A DNA stretch of 64,000 nt from Candidatus Saccharimonadota bacterium (GTDB lineage Bacteria > Patescibacteriota > Saccharimonadia > Saccharimonadales > UBA4665), in contig JAGQNR010000001.1 of the NCBI GenBank assembly GCA_020427985.1, forward strand, positions 25,784-89,783, written 5' to 3'. The position numbers were made by a program, and so were the translations under genes. Position 1 is the stretch's first letter; each line of letters begins with the position of its first letter. The notes under the pieces were generated by a model, which searched no databases, was not told the origin of the DNA, and worked only from the letters and a program-made list of their open reading frames with translations. Shown piece after piece: positions 1 to 10,347 of the stretch.

Positions 1-384
1 TACTATCAACAGTATGTGTCACTCATGAACCAAGAGGTAAAAAAGATTGGTTTGTCGGCGGCTATCCAAACAACTGCCGAAAAATCAGAAACGCACGAAG
101 CTATCATTAGTGAAGCCAATTACATATTTGAACCCTCCAGTTATGCTGTCGCGGCGCATCTTGAACGGTCAATGATGAAGATTGCCCTCTCTCAGCTGAT
201 ACTACAGTCCAAACTCGCCCAGTATGCCTCAAGGTTCCGAGCAATGAGTGCCTCCCATGAACGGGCCGACGAATCAAAGGCCGAGCTACACCTTGCATAC
301 AACCGTGCCCGTCGCAATGTCAAGGACGAGCGCCTCAAAGAAATCATTAACGGCATCAAAAAAAGTAAGGCAGCGGCATCATGA
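1..384 (+). CDS. atpG: ATP synthase F1 gamma subunit, C-terminal part (5' end outside window)
   Basis: The reading frame is open from base 1 and ends at 384, so this is the 3' part of a gene. The visible ~127 residues match the C-terminal half of the F1 gamma rotor subunit: a FEPS-type segment, then a long helix with SRFRAM and the near-terminal LAYNRARR..ITxEI-like stretch (here LAYNRARRNVKDERLKEIIN). Gamma forms the central shaft that couples proton flow to rotation inside the alpha3beta3 head on the cytoplasmic face of the membrane. It is followed after 30 bp by beta and then epsilon, the usual atp gene order. The last helix normally contacts the beta subunits. Identification rests on both motif and neighbours. 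Confidence 0.9.
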   Translation, partial: YYQQYVSLMNQEVKKIGLSAAIQTTAEKSETHEAIISEANYIFEPSSYAVAAHLERSMMKIALSQLILQSKLAQYASRFRAMSASHERADESKAELHLAYNRARRNVKDERLKEIINGIKKSKAAAS

Positions 385-2024
<1,640 letters not shown>

Positions 2025-2080
2025 GCCGTCGCCCACATAATATCGCAATATTACTTCATCTCATTAGCATATAGCCATAG

Positions 2081-2095
2081 AGGTGACTTTCACCT
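2081..2095 (+). terminator. weak hairpin after the atp operon
   Basis: A 6-bp perfect inverted repeat AGGTGA/TCACCT with a 3-nt loop lies 57 bp after atpC, followed by GGGATTTT. It sits between convergent genes (atpC + and the surface protein -). It may act as a terminator, but the T tract is short. Confidence 0.4.
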
Positions 2096-2129
2096 GGGAT
2101 TTTAAAAGAAACAAAATAGTAGCTAATAG

Positions 2130-3092
2130 TTACTCGACAGCAAAATAGTCAAAACCAAAGCTGCTGAGTGCTGGAGCGGGAGTGGCCGTACACACACTAA
2201 ACGATGTGCTATTGCGGTTTATGTAGTACGAAAGCGCACCTGCAGCATCGCCCACAGGCGTAACAATAACTTTTGGTGTTGCATTAAACTTTTGCGCAAA
2301 GCGTACGGTCACAAAACAACCCGCCGAAGCACTAGAGCCGGTATTAATATTAATACTGCCAGCCGAGTCAGACCCGCTTAGGGCGACAGTCCCACCCGAA
2401 CCGAGAGCGTTGCCAGCATCACGACTGGGGGTAGCGCCGCCCAAACTTAAATGTTTTGTAAGTGAAAGATTGCCGTTAAGCTGAAGTGTATTAACATTGA
2501 GCTGTGGCGCAGACAGGGGGCCGCCAAAAGTGCCCGAGCCTGCCACACTTAAGTTCTTTTGGACGCTTAGTTGACCCTGAAAAGCTGCATCACCCTGCAC
2601 ACCAAGATTTTTATTGACCTGGATTTGCTCAAACACACTATTACCAGACACAGTAATGCCTGGAATGTTTAGGGAGCCGCCCACCTGAATCGGCCCGGCT
2701 ACCTCTAGGCTGTCACGAATGAGTACTTTACCGGCGAACACGGCATTGCTCTGTACGCTGAGCACTTGCTTAGGTTGCCCAACGGTTACATCGCTGGTGG
2801 CGAGCTGTTTGAGTGTAGAATCGTTAAGGGTTTGAGTTGGAATGGTTGTTTTGGAGGCGTTTTGACTTGCTAAATATGTGGCAGCAATAATAGCCCCGGC
2901 GATGACGAGTAAAAGAATAAATATAAGTAAGTAAATATTAATACGATGAATGCCAAACTTTTTGGTTTTGACTTTTTTGCTATCGGTTGATGGCATCGCT
3001 GCCGTGGTAGAGGCTTCGCTGTTGTTTTCTAGGCTATTAGTATCTGTCGACTCTAGAGAGCTGCTAGACTGTTCTGTTTCGTTATTTTCCAT
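2130..3092 (-). CDS. membrane-anchored beta-helical surface protein of unknown function
   Basis: I do not recognise a named family. The 320-residue protein starts with a Ser/Thr/Glu-rich cytoplasmic segment (1-45), has one membrane span of about 22 residues (INIYLLIFILLLVIAGAII, near 50-72), then an extracellular part. Residues ~115-230 are short repeats with the pattern 'xxVxGxxxxxGxLxVxxNLxVxG', typical of right-handed beta-helix or bactofilin-like stacks. The last ~60 residues (FVTVRFAQKFNATPKVIVTPVG...) form a separate compact domain similar to trimming or tip domains of fibre proteins. It is transcribed away from the neighbouring exported protein at 3235, with 142 bp between starts, and heads the surface-protein block. 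Confidence 0.8.
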   Translation of the reverse strand: MENNETEQSSSSLESTDTNSLENNSEASTTAAMPSTDSKKVKTKKFGIHRINIYLLIFILLLVIAGAIIAATYLASQNASKTTIPTQTLNDSTLKQLATSDVTVGQPKQVLSVQSNAVFAGKVLIRDSLEVAGPIQVGGSLNIPGITVSGNSVFEQIQVNKNLGVQGDAAFQGQLSVQKNLSVAGSGTFGGPLSAPQLNVNTLQLNGNLSLTKHLSLGGATPSRDAGNALGSGGTVALSGSDSAGSININTGSSASAGCFVTVRFAQKFNATPKVIVTPVGDAAGALSYYINRNSTSFSVCTATPAPALSSFGFDYFAVE

Positions 3093-3234
3093 ATGGGAAA
3101 TTCCACCCTTAATCTTGCTTACGCTTTATCTGTATCATACTAGATTTTTGGCGTAAATAAAACACTCCAATTATATATTTAGAGCGGTATCGGTTGCGAA
3201 ACAGCCAAAAGTAAGAGAAAATGACATAAGCATC

Positions 3235-3993
3235 ATGAAGCGTTGGACAGCAATTGGCAAAAAAAGCGTTATGGTTGGAGTGTTGGCACTCGGACTTATT
3301 TATGCGTCGTGTCCTCTCGTCTTTGCTCAGCAATCACAATCCCCTAACTACCAAATCAACGAAGCCTTCTTTGGCACCGGTGGTGATCTAAAGGCGTGTT
3401 CGGGAGGCTATTGCTCTAAACAGTCTGCTGGTGAGCTAACGGTTGGTAACAGCAAGAGTGGAACGTACCAGATTTGGTCTGGCTTTAACACTAACCGTGA
3501 GCCGTCACTTATAGCGATTGTAGAGGTTGGGGCGGTTGATTTAGGGGTACTTAACGTAAATACGCCGCGCATGGGATTTGCGCGCTTTACCGTATTGTCT
3601 TACCTTGCAGGGGGCTATGTGGTTCAGATTGCCGGACAGCCGCTCAAGATTCCCAACCATACCATGCCGGTGCTGGGTACAGCTACGGCTTCGGTCGCTG
3701 GGAGCGAGCAATTTGGTATGAATCTTGTTACTAATACTGCTCCGCTCAGCATCGGTGCTAATCCGTCGCAAGATCCTGATTTTCCCACCGACCCATTTGG
3801 GTTTGGAGCTGCGGCTCCTGGGTACAACACCGCCAACCAATATAAATTTACCAATGGCGACATTATTGCACAGTCACCGACTTCGTCGGGCACGACCCGC
3901 TATACGCTTAGCTACCTTGCAAATACTAGCCCACTGACACCTGCCGGCACTTACACTGCTGATCATAGTATCGTAGTAACTGCTACCTTTTAG
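3235..3993 (+). CDS. exported protein with C-terminal beta-sandwich (surface cluster member)
   Basis: A 252-residue exported protein. An N-terminal signal peptide (MKRWTAIGKKSVMVGVLALGLI..., likely cleaved after VFAQ) is followed by a cysteine pair (ACSGGYC) and a region ending with the pattern '...L(x)PAGTYTADHSIVVTATF' at the extreme C-terminus. The same terminal pattern (PAGxYTxxxxIxxxxxF) closes the next paralogs at 4268 and 5683 and, more loosely, at 6922. The 'VDLGVLN...ARFTVLSY..GGYVVQIAG' stretch resembles pilin-like or WxL/spore-coat-U-type beta sandwiches, but no WxL motif is present. Function is unknown; attachment or surface coat is an inference from the context. Confidence 0.82.
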   Translation: MKRWTAIGKKSVMVGVLALGLIYASCPLVFAQQSQSPNYQINEAFFGTGGDLKACSGGYCSKQSAGELTVGNSKSGTYQIWSGFNTNREPSLIAIVEVGAVDLGVLNVNTPRMGFARFTVLSYLAGGYVVQIAGQPLKIPNHTMPVLGTATASVAGSEQFGMNLVTNTAPLSIGANPSQDPDFPTDPFGFGAAAPGYNTANQYKFTNGDIIAQSPTSSGTTRYTLSYLANTSPLTPAGTYTADHSIVVTATF

Positions 3994-4267
3994 CCGCTTT
4001 TATCTATCTTGGTGAGCGGGCACAAGTGTTTCATAGCACGGGATATTATTTTGCCTTGCTCAAAAACCACTACTAATCAGTCTGAAATAGGTACTAGTAC
4101 AATACATTTTTAGAGCTAAAAGCGCACCAGGTAAATAATGTTGTTAAAAGTATAAATAACAACACTAAGATAAAATTATAAAAAATAACACTTGTAATTC
4201 ATATTTTTGCATGATAGAGTTAGTGATGTAAATATTAAATAAATACATACAACAGGAGAAATGTAGT

Positions 4268-5503
4268 ATGAAATCAGTAACCAATGTCTTCGGACGGTCT
4301 GTGACTGCCGCCATGGCACTGGCTTTCATGGTCGGTTGTACTATTCCCGCACTGCTTGGTTCGGCAGCGCAGGCAGCACAAGTACAGACCCGCAGTATAA
4401 AAATGAGTGACTCAAGGCCCAGTGCCACTGGGGTAGACTATTTGTTAGAGTTTACGACCAGCGGTTCGGCAGCAACTGATGGTTTGGTTGTGGAATTTTG
4501 TAGCGATACACCGTTAATTGGAGCATCCTGCGCTACGGCAGCAGGATTTGTCCCCACCCTCACATCAGTAACTGCGAGTACTGGTACCGTGACTTCGCCA
4601 GCAGCGAATCAGCTTAAAGTGACCGGACTGACGATTGCCGGAACGGGTACATACAGTATTACATTTTCAAATATTACTAACCCAAGCGGACTTGGCACGT
4701 TCTACGCTCGTCTTACGACGTATAATGGGGCAGCCATTGACGCATTTACCGGGGGTTCGGTAACGGGTGCTTACGAAGACTACGGTGGTTTTGCCCTCAG
4801 TACTGTCCAGCAAGTAACCGTAACCGCCCGTGTTATGGAAACGCTAACCTTCTGTGTGTCTGGCGAGCCAATCGACAACACTACAGCTGGGTCAGATGCA
4901 ATAGTGCGCAGTGGCTGTATCCAGGCACAGACGCCAGCGGTTGATATTGGTAGTGGTACCCCCAAGGTGCTCTCGGCGGGGCAAGTTGACCGCGACAGTG
5001 CCTGGATGCAACTGTCTACCAATGCCACTAATGGTGCCATTGTACGCATGAAAGCTACCAACACTTGTGCCGAAGCTGGACTCAGTAGCACCGGTGGTGC
5101 GGCTTGTTCCATCCCTGGCATCAACGGTGGTGGTAACGGTTCAGCTGCCGCAGCTATTGTCGCTGGTACTGCTGGATTTGGGCTGTTCGTTGATAACAGT
5201 ACGGCCACAACCGGTGTTGCCAACAGCGTGGGTGGACTCGTGGTGGGTGATGTCAACTACCATAGCTCAACTCCTGCCAACGCCAACATTGCTGACCCAG
5301 CCAACCTGCATTACGGCATGGACCGTCAAAGCGGTACCGGTGCTCAAGGTGTCTTGACTGTCTACGGTGATCCAATTGCAGCTAGCAGCGGACCAGTCAG
5401 CCAAGAAAACAACGAACTTGTCTTTGCGGCTACCTCAAGCCTGACCACTCCTGCAGGTATCTATACCGGCAACGAAATCTTGATTGCGACAGGAACGTTC
5501 TAG
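4268..5503 (+). CDS. exported beta-rich surface protein, paralog A
   Basis: 411 residues with a signal peptide ending in AAQA. The N-terminal module begins R(S)IKMSDSRPSATGVDY, followed by VVEFCSDTPLIGASC with two cysteines; the same module occurs in the next two genes. The C-terminal module runs from TLTFCVSGE through VDIGSGTPKVLSAGQVDRDSAW to the end EILIATGTF. A ribosome site (ACAGGAGAA) lies 10 nt upstream of the start, after a long AT-rich leader. The 3' half is almost identical at the DNA level to paralog B, a mark of recent duplication or gene conversion. A hairpin terminator follows. Function unknown; an extracellular structural or adhesive role is likely by context. Confidence 0.85.
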   Translation: MKSVTNVFGRSVTAAMALAFMVGCTIPALLGSAAQAAQVQTRSIKMSDSRPSATGVDYLLEFTTSGSAATDGLVVEFCSDTPLIGASCATAAGFVPTLTSVTASTGTVTSPAANQLKVTGLTIAGTGTYSITFSNITNPSGLGTFYARLTTYNGAAIDAFTGGSVTGAYEDYGGFALSTVQQVTVTARVMETLTFCVSGEPIDNTTAGSDAIVRSGCIQAQTPAVDIGSGTPKVLSAGQVDRDSAWMQLSTNATNGAIVRMKATNTCAEAGLSSTGGAACSIPGINGGGNGSAAAAIVAGTAGFGLFVDNSTATTGVANSVGGLVVGDVNYHSSTPANANIADPANLHYGMDRQSGTGAQGVLTVYGDPIAASSGPVSQENNELVFAATSSLTTPAGIYTGNEILIATGTF

Positions 5504-5558
5504 GCTACAGCACTGAATAATAACCTCAGACACATAGTTGTCATACGAAACTACAGAT

Positions 5559-5595
5559 ACGGCCAAAGACTTATCCACAGCTTTGGCCGTTTCTC
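5559..5595 (+). terminator. rho-independent-type terminator after paralog A
   Basis: Perfect 10-bp inverted repeat ACGGCCAAAG / CTTTGGCCGT with a 12-nt loop, followed by TTTCTCC. It separates paralog A from the promoter of paralog B. Confidence 0.7.
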
Positions 5596-5606
5596 CTTGC
5601 CGGGTA

Positions 5607-5634
5607 TTGCACGCATAAGCACAAATGTGATAAT
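5607..5634 (+). promoter_or_regulatory. promoter of the paralog B-C transcript
   Basis: TTGCAC (5607-5612), 16-bp spacer, then GATAAT (5629-5634) preceded by TGT (extended -10). Transcription would start about 40 nt before the ATG at 5683, leaving room for the AAGGAG ribosome site at 5670-5675. Contrast this with the leaderless housekeeping promoters elsewhere. Confidence 0.6.
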
Positions 5635-5682
5635 ATGCGACCGTTAACACCTAAAACAAACAACAAACCAAGGAGAATAACA

Positions 5683-6897
5683 ATGAATATCAAACGTACT
5701 ATGCTGGGTCGAGCGACAGCGCTCTTTTCGGCATTTGCCATAGCTGTTGGAGCCGTTGTGCCCCTGCTGGCGCAATCACATGCCGGAGCAGCGCAGCTAC
5801 AGTGGCGTGAAATTAAAATGAGCGATTCACGTCCGAGCGCAACAGGCGTAACCTATCATGTCGAATTTGACGCTATCGGTGCAGCACAAGAACTCGTTGT
5901 TGAGTTTTGTGCGGATACCCCGCTTATTGGTGCATCTTGTGACACAACTGCAGCGGGTATTCCAACACTCACTGGCGCGACCTCAAGCTTAGGAACGCCT
6001 GCTGTTACAGGAAACCTAGTCAAAATTACCGGTCTCACGGTAACTGGTAGTAATTATAGTGTTGACTTGGGCGGCATTAGCAATCCCTCGAACCTAGGCA
6101 GTTTTTATGCCCGCTTACTCACCTTCACAACTGGCGGTTCAGCTGCCTACTCAGGTGGTTCTGATCCTGATTACGCAACAGCTGTCGATTATGGCGGTCT
6201 TGCACTTAGTACTGTGCAACAAGTTACTATCACGGCTCGGGTTATGGAAACGCTAACCTTCTGTGTGTCTGGTGACAAAATCGATGGTAGCGTTGCTGGC
6301 GTTGATAATTGTGCTGACGCCACAACACCCTCAGTCGATATTGGTACTGGTACGCCAAGGGTCTTGTCTGCTAGTGCAGTTGACCGCGACAGTGCCTGGA
6401 TGCAACTGTCTACCAATGCCACTCATGGTGCCATTGTACGCATGAAAGCTACCAACACTTGTGCCGAAGCTGGACTCAGTAGCACCGGTGGTGCGGCTTG
6501 TTCCATCCCTGGCATCAACGGTGGTGGTAACGGTTCAGCTGCCGCAGCTATTGTCGCTGGTACTGCTGGATTTGGGCTGTTCGTTGATCATGGCACAGCA
6601 ACTACAGGCGCAACAAACAGCACAAGTGGTAAGGTATTTGGTGATGTCAACTACCATAGCTCAACTCCTGCCAACGCCAACATTGCTGACCCAGCCAACT
6701 TGCATTACGGCATGGACCGTCAAAGCGGTACCGGTGCTCAAGGTGTCTTGACTGTCTACGGCGACCCAATTGCCGCCAGCACTGAGCCTGTCAGCCAAGA
6801 AAACAACGAACTTGTCTTTGCAGCTACCTCAAGCCTGACCACTCCTGCAGGTATCTATACCGGCAACGAAATCTTGATTGCGACAGGAACGTTCTAA
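5683..6897 (+). CDS. exported beta-rich surface protein, paralog B
   Basis: 404 residues from the ATG at 5683, chosen because AAGGAG lies 7 nt upstream; an in-frame codon at 5635 would fall on the promoter itself. Signal peptide, then REIKMSDSRPSATGVTY and VVEFCADTPLIGASC as in paralog A. From VDRDSAWMQLSTNA to the C-terminal EILIATGTF the protein is nearly identical to paralog A except for a short variable loop (around residues 300-320). Paralog C follows after 24 bp in the same orientation, so B and C are probably co-transcribed. Function unknown. Confidence 0.86.
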   Translation: MNIKRTMLGRATALFSAFAIAVGAVVPLLAQSHAGAAQLQWREIKMSDSRPSATGVTYHVEFDAIGAAQELVVEFCADTPLIGASCDTTAAGIPTLTGATSSLGTPAVTGNLVKITGLTVTGSNYSVDLGGISNPSNLGSFYARLLTFTTGGSAAYSGGSDPDYATAVDYGGLALSTVQQVTITARVMETLTFCVSGDKIDGSVAGVDNCADATTPSVDIGTGTPRVLSASAVDRDSAWMQLSTNATHGAIVRMKATNTCAEAGLSSTGGAACSIPGINGGGNGSAAAAIVAGTAGFGLFVDHGTATTGATNSTSGKVFGDVNYHSSTPANANIADPANLHYGMDRQSGTGAQGVLTVYGDPIAASTEPVSQENNELVFAATSSLTTPAGIYTGNEILIATGTF

Positions 6898-6921
6898 GTA
6901 AATAACAAGGAGGAATTGATT

Positions 6922-7995
6922 GTGCGCTTGGTTTGGTCACTCAGTTCCTCTCGGCAACGAACTTTAGGTGTATTCTTTGCGGCACTCCTACTGTCTATGA
7001 CGGTAGGAGTGTTTGTGTATTGGCCTGGTATTGCTAACGGCTTACAGGTACAGAATCGTGAGCTGCAGCTGAGTGATTCACGAATTGACACCACTACACA
7101 GTACAAGCTTTCGTTTACGACGCAATCGGCTGCTACCATTGGGTCAATTCGACTGCAGCTGTGCTCTAACAGCCCACTTCTTGACGATGCGTGTTTGGCA
7201 CCTGCAGGCTTAAATGTTACAGCTGCCACGCTTACCGCGCAGGCAGGCTTGACGGGATTTAGTATCTCGCCTTTATCAACAGGTAACGTTATTATTCTTA
7301 CGCGAACTGGTTCACCGGCGGGTGTTGCAAACGCCTCTTATACCTTCGATGGGGTACATAACCCCAGCACAAACGGCACATATTTTGGACGTATCGAAAC
7401 ATTTAGTAGTACCAATGCCACTGGAAGTAGAATTGACTACGGCGGGTTAGCTTTTCATATTAATGGGGGTGTTTCTATTAACCTAACCGTTCCACCATAT
7501 TTGCTATTTTGCGTGGGGAAGACCATTCAGCCTTACGATTGTGCCACTGCTCAGGGCGATGCGATTGACTTTGGAGAGTTTACGCCAAACACTACCAGTA
7601 CGGGACAAACGCAGTTCTTGGTGGGTACTAATGCTGAATATGGCTATGCGGTACGGGTAACAGGCACAACTCTTATGTCGGGCATTAACACTATCCCAGA
7701 ACTCAGTACGCCTGATATATCACGCAAGGGCAAGAGTCAGTTTGGTCTTAATCTGCGCGCCAACTCAAGTCCGCCTGGTGGTACAAATGTACAAGGGCCA
7801 GGAACTGCGCAGGCTATCGGAAAGTATAATGTTCCCGATAGCTATGGATTTGTGTCGGGTGACGTATTGGCAACTTCGGCAACATCTGATGCCTACCGAC
7901 TCTTTACGGTAGAGTATATTGTTAATGTCGATCGTAACCAGGCACCTGGGTACTATGTAAGTACTCTAGTCTATATTGCTCTCGCGAGCTTTTAG
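6922..7995 (+). CDS. exported beta-rich surface protein, paralog C
   Basis: 357 residues. The ribosome site AAGGAGG at 6907-6913 is 8 nt from the GTG at 6922 but only 2 nt from a TTG at 6916, so GTG is the better start. A signal or anchor segment (FFAALLLSMTVGVFVYW) is followed by RELQLSDSRIDTTTQY and a C-x-NSPLL..AC segment, a diverged form of the module in paralogs A and B. The C-terminal half (IDFGEF...FLVGTNAEYGYAVRVTG...FGLNLRAN...YIALASF) resembles the 3235 product more than A or B. It completes a set of related exported proteins upstream of the anchored DUF916-like protein. Confidence 0.83.
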   Translation: MRLVWSLSSSRQRTLGVFFAALLLSMTVGVFVYWPGIANGLQVQNRELQLSDSRIDTTTQYKLSFTTQSAATIGSIRLQLCSNSPLLDDACLAPAGLNVTAATLTAQAGLTGFSISPLSTGNVIILTRTGSPAGVANASYTFDGVHNPSTNGTYFGRIETFSSTNATGSRIDYGGLAFHINGGVSINLTVPPYLLFCVGKTIQPYDCATAQGDAIDFGEFTPNTTSTGQTQFLVGTNAEYGYAVRVTGTTLMSGINTIPELSTPDISRKGKSQFGLNLRANSSPPGGTNVQGPGTAQAIGKYNVPDSYGFVSGDVLATSATSDAYRLFTVEYIVNVDRNQAPGYYVSTLVYIALASF

Positions 7996-8087
7996 CCGCC
8001 AATACAGAGGCTTCTTCTTAACATTTTGCTTGCGGCTATGCTCTATGGTCTGCTATCATAAGCGCAAGCAGTAAAAAGAGGAAAAAC

Positions 8088-9089
8088 ATGCATACATTAC
8101 TTCGCAATAGGTCAATTCGTACTATAGTCATGGGTGGTCTTGCGACCATAGCACTTATAATCGCTCCACAAGCAAGTGCACAGCAAGCCGGTGGCTCAGG
8201 AAGTGGGCTTCGCATTTCTCCGGTCAGGACCGAACTTACCATTAAGCCAGGTGAAGCAAAGAGCATTACCATCACAGTACAAAACGTGACCTCCGAAACC
8301 AAAGAATTCCAGGCTATTATTAATGACTTTGTGGCGGGCGACAACGAGTATGGCCAGCCGGCGCTTATACTCGATGCCGATAAATATGCTCCAAGCCATA
8401 GTCTTAAGCGCTATATTCAAGAAGTTCCTGACGTCACCATACCCGCAGGCCAGTCGAAAGAAGTAAAGGTAACAGTTAATATTCCCCGTGATGCCTCTGG
8501 TGGTGGGTATTACGGTGCGGTTCGCTTTGCCCCAGCGGGCCAGGGCGGTGCTAACAATATTACATTGTCGGCAAGTGTAGGATCTCTTATTTTGGTGAAG
8601 GTCCCCGGCACCGTAGAAGAAAACCTAACGATTACGAGTTTTGATGTCCGCAAGGGTGAAAAGGGCGTTAGTGGCAGTGCGTTCTTTACAACGAACAAAG
8701 ATTTATATGCCACGGTTCGCTTTACCAACCAAGGAAACGTGCATGAACAACCCTTTGGCAAAGTAACAGTCAAAAAAGGTGGTAAAACCCTTCAGACTAT
8801 CGAAATAAATAATCTGGACCCGAAAAGTAACGTACTCCCAGATAGCACACGACGTTTCGCCGTCAAACTAGATAAGGTAGGCAGCTGGGGTAAGTATACA
8901 GTCGAAGGCAACTTTGGCTACGGCACTGGCGGTAAATTGCTGAGTGCTAGCTCAAGCTTTTATGTCGTGCCTATGGCATTAATAGTGTTAGGACTGGTAC
9001 TGCTCGCGCTACTCCTTCTGGCAATTTTCTGGTTGCCACGAGCAATCAAACGCTACAACGCAAACGTTGTACGTAAAGCACGACGCTAA
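8088..9089 (+). CDS. DUF916-like exported protein with C-terminal membrane anchor
   Basis: 333 residues: signal peptide to about 27 (ASAQQ), then GLRISPVRTELTIKPGEAKSITITVQN and VTIPAGQSKEVKVTVNIP...GGGYYGAVRF, which match the immunoglobulin-like N-terminal domain of DUF916/WxL-associated proteins. A second beta domain covers ~175-290. One hydrophobic span near 295-317 (MALIVLGLVLLALLLLAIFWL) is followed by a short Arg/Lys-rich tail, so the protein is held in the membrane with its domains outside. In Gram-positive WxL loci such proteins accompany secreted WxL proteins and bind peptidoglycan or partners; by analogy it could anchor the paralogs A-C. The ribosome site AAGAGG precedes the start. 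Confidence 0.8.
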   Translation: MHTLLRNRSIRTIVMGGLATIALIIAPQASAQQAGGSGSGLRISPVRTELTIKPGEAKSITITVQNVTSETKEFQAIINDFVAGDNEYGQPALILDADKYAPSHSLKRYIQEVPDVTIPAGQSKEVKVTVNIPRDASGGGYYGAVRFAPAGQGGANNITLSASVGSLILVKVPGTVEENLTITSFDVRKGEKGVSGSAFFTTNKDLYATVRFTNQGNVHEQPFGKVTVKKGGKTLQTIEINNLDPKSNVLPDSTRRFAVKLDKVGSWGKYTVEGNFGYGTGGKLLSASSSFYVVPMALIVLGLVLLALLLLAIFWLPRAIKRYNANVVRKARR

Positions 9090-9108
9090 GCGGACTTAGT
9101 AAGACCGT

Positions 9109-9143
9109 AAATCTACCACTCCTGGTATTGCAGTGGTAGATTT
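9109..9143 (+). terminator. hairpin after the DUF916-like gene
   Basis: Perfect 12-bp inverted repeat AAATCTACCACT / AGTGGTAGATTT with an 11-nt loop. It lies 20 bp beyond the stop and is followed by AT-rich sequence. Confidence 0.65.
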
Positions 9144-9196
9144 ATATAAACTCTAGCCATTTCGGATGTAGTTCGTTATGCTGTAAGTAATAAACC

Positions 9197-10126
9197 ATGA
9201 GCGCTATACACCAATTCAAATTTATTCGACAATGCATCATAGCAACTTTTTTAGCGGTACTACTTTTGCTGCCTGCAACTGTCCACGCCATTGGCAGCCC
9301 CGACCCACAACAATCGGGTGCTGCGGGCTTGACTGGTCGAATCTCTAGCCCGCCACCGACCCGTGGCGCAACCATTAGTGTCCCTACTGGCGGCACCGTA
9401 ACAGGCAGCCAAATAACGGTGAGTGGACTTTGCCCCAACGGGCTGCTTGTAAAAGTGTTTAGTAATAATATTTTTGTCGGTTCTGCCCAATGTGACCGAG
9501 GGAGCTTTTCGTTACAGATAGACCTATTTAGCGGTTCAAACGATATCATTGCTCGAGTTTATGATGCACTGGACCAGGCTGGGCCCGATAGCAACACAGT
9601 AACAGTAGTGTTTAACGATGGTCAGTACTCGGAATTTCGACAACGAGTGAGCCTAACAAGTGCAATTGCAAAGCTGGGCGCACCCGTTGGCACACAGCTA
9701 TCTTGGCCGATTATTATTAGCGGTGGTACCGGCCCTTACGCTATAAGTGTTGATTGGGGTGACGGGAGCGCTGCAGACCTAAAAAGTGTTGCTTTTGCGG
9801 GGACATTTAGCTTGACTCATACCTACAAGTCTGCCGGTATCTACCGCGTGGTCGTGAAGGCTACTGATTCCAAGGGGACGATAGCGTTCTTACAGCTAGT
9901 TGGGGTAGGGAGCGGCCCGGTAACGCAGGGCAGCAGCACTAACTCTGGCAAATCAAGTTCGGGCTCCAACGGTGGAGTGATTATTAGGTATATTTGGTGG
10001 CCAATGATACTGCTTGTACCAATTATATTTTTGATGTTTTTGGTGGGGCGAAAGTATGAACGGGATGCTATACGTCGTCAGATTGAGCGACAAACCGAGA
10101 TGTATAGTCAAGAAATTCAGCGTTAG
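9197..10126 (+). CDS. exported PKD-like domain protein with C-terminal membrane anchor
   Basis: 309 residues. Signal peptide (FLAVLLLLPATVHA), an Ig-like domain with one cysteine pair (GGTVTGSQITVSGLC...VGSAQC), then a PKD-like domain (VDWGDGSAADLKSVAF...THTYKSAGIYRVVVKATDSKG; the WGDGS and HTYxxxGxY signatures are clear). A Ser/Gly linker leads to a membrane span near 262-282 and a charged tail. PKD domains usually mediate protein or polysaccharide contacts outside the cell. The gene closes the surface-protein block. Confidence 0.82.
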   Translation: MSAIHQFKFIRQCIIATFLAVLLLLPATVHAIGSPDPQQSGAAGLTGRISSPPPTRGATISVPTGGTVTGSQITVSGLCPNGLLVKVFSNNIFVGSAQCDRGSFSLQIDLFSGSNDIIARVYDALDQAGPDSNTVTVVFNDGQYSEFRQRVSLTSAIAKLGAPVGTQLSWPIIISGGTGPYAISVDWGDGSAADLKSVAFAGTFSLTHTYKSAGIYRVVVKATDSKGTIAFLQLVGVGSGPVTQGSSTNSGKSSSGSNGGVIIRYIWWPMILLVPIIFLMFLVGRKYERDAIRRQIERQTEMYSQEIQR

Positions 10127-10330
10127 ATTTGGCAGCTCCCAATTTCTAAAACCCTTGTCGTCTGAAATTCTAGATTCTTTGCTGCGTTCTAAACTCTCTC
10201 CGTGCTTTATTCATGTCTCTGCTCTGAGATATCTGATACCTTCTTCTAGCATCCATTGCTCCCCGCAATCGCAGAGCGAAGAAGAGTGGTCTAAGCGCCC
10301 TTCTTTGGCTCTTGTTCCTCATCGCCCACC
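10127..10330. other. pyrimidine-rich intergenic stretch, nothing recognised
   Basis: About 200 bp between the PKD protein and mnmA. It is unusually C/T-rich on the + strand. I see no convincing gene, tRNA or hairpin in it. Confidence 0.5.
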
Positions 10331-10334
10331 CCCC

Positions 10335-10340
10335 TATACT
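10335..10340 (+). promoter_or_regulatory. -10 element, leaderless mnmA
   Basis: TATACT ends 7 nt before the mnmA ATG, which places the expected transcription start at or next to the A of ATG. Confidence 0.6.
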
Positions 10341-10347
10341 GTAGACA

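Noticed and set aside
10127..10330. tmRNA or 6S RNA in the pyrimidine-rich gap before mnmA
   Set aside because: No tRNA-like ends, tag ORF or long closing stem could be found on either strand.
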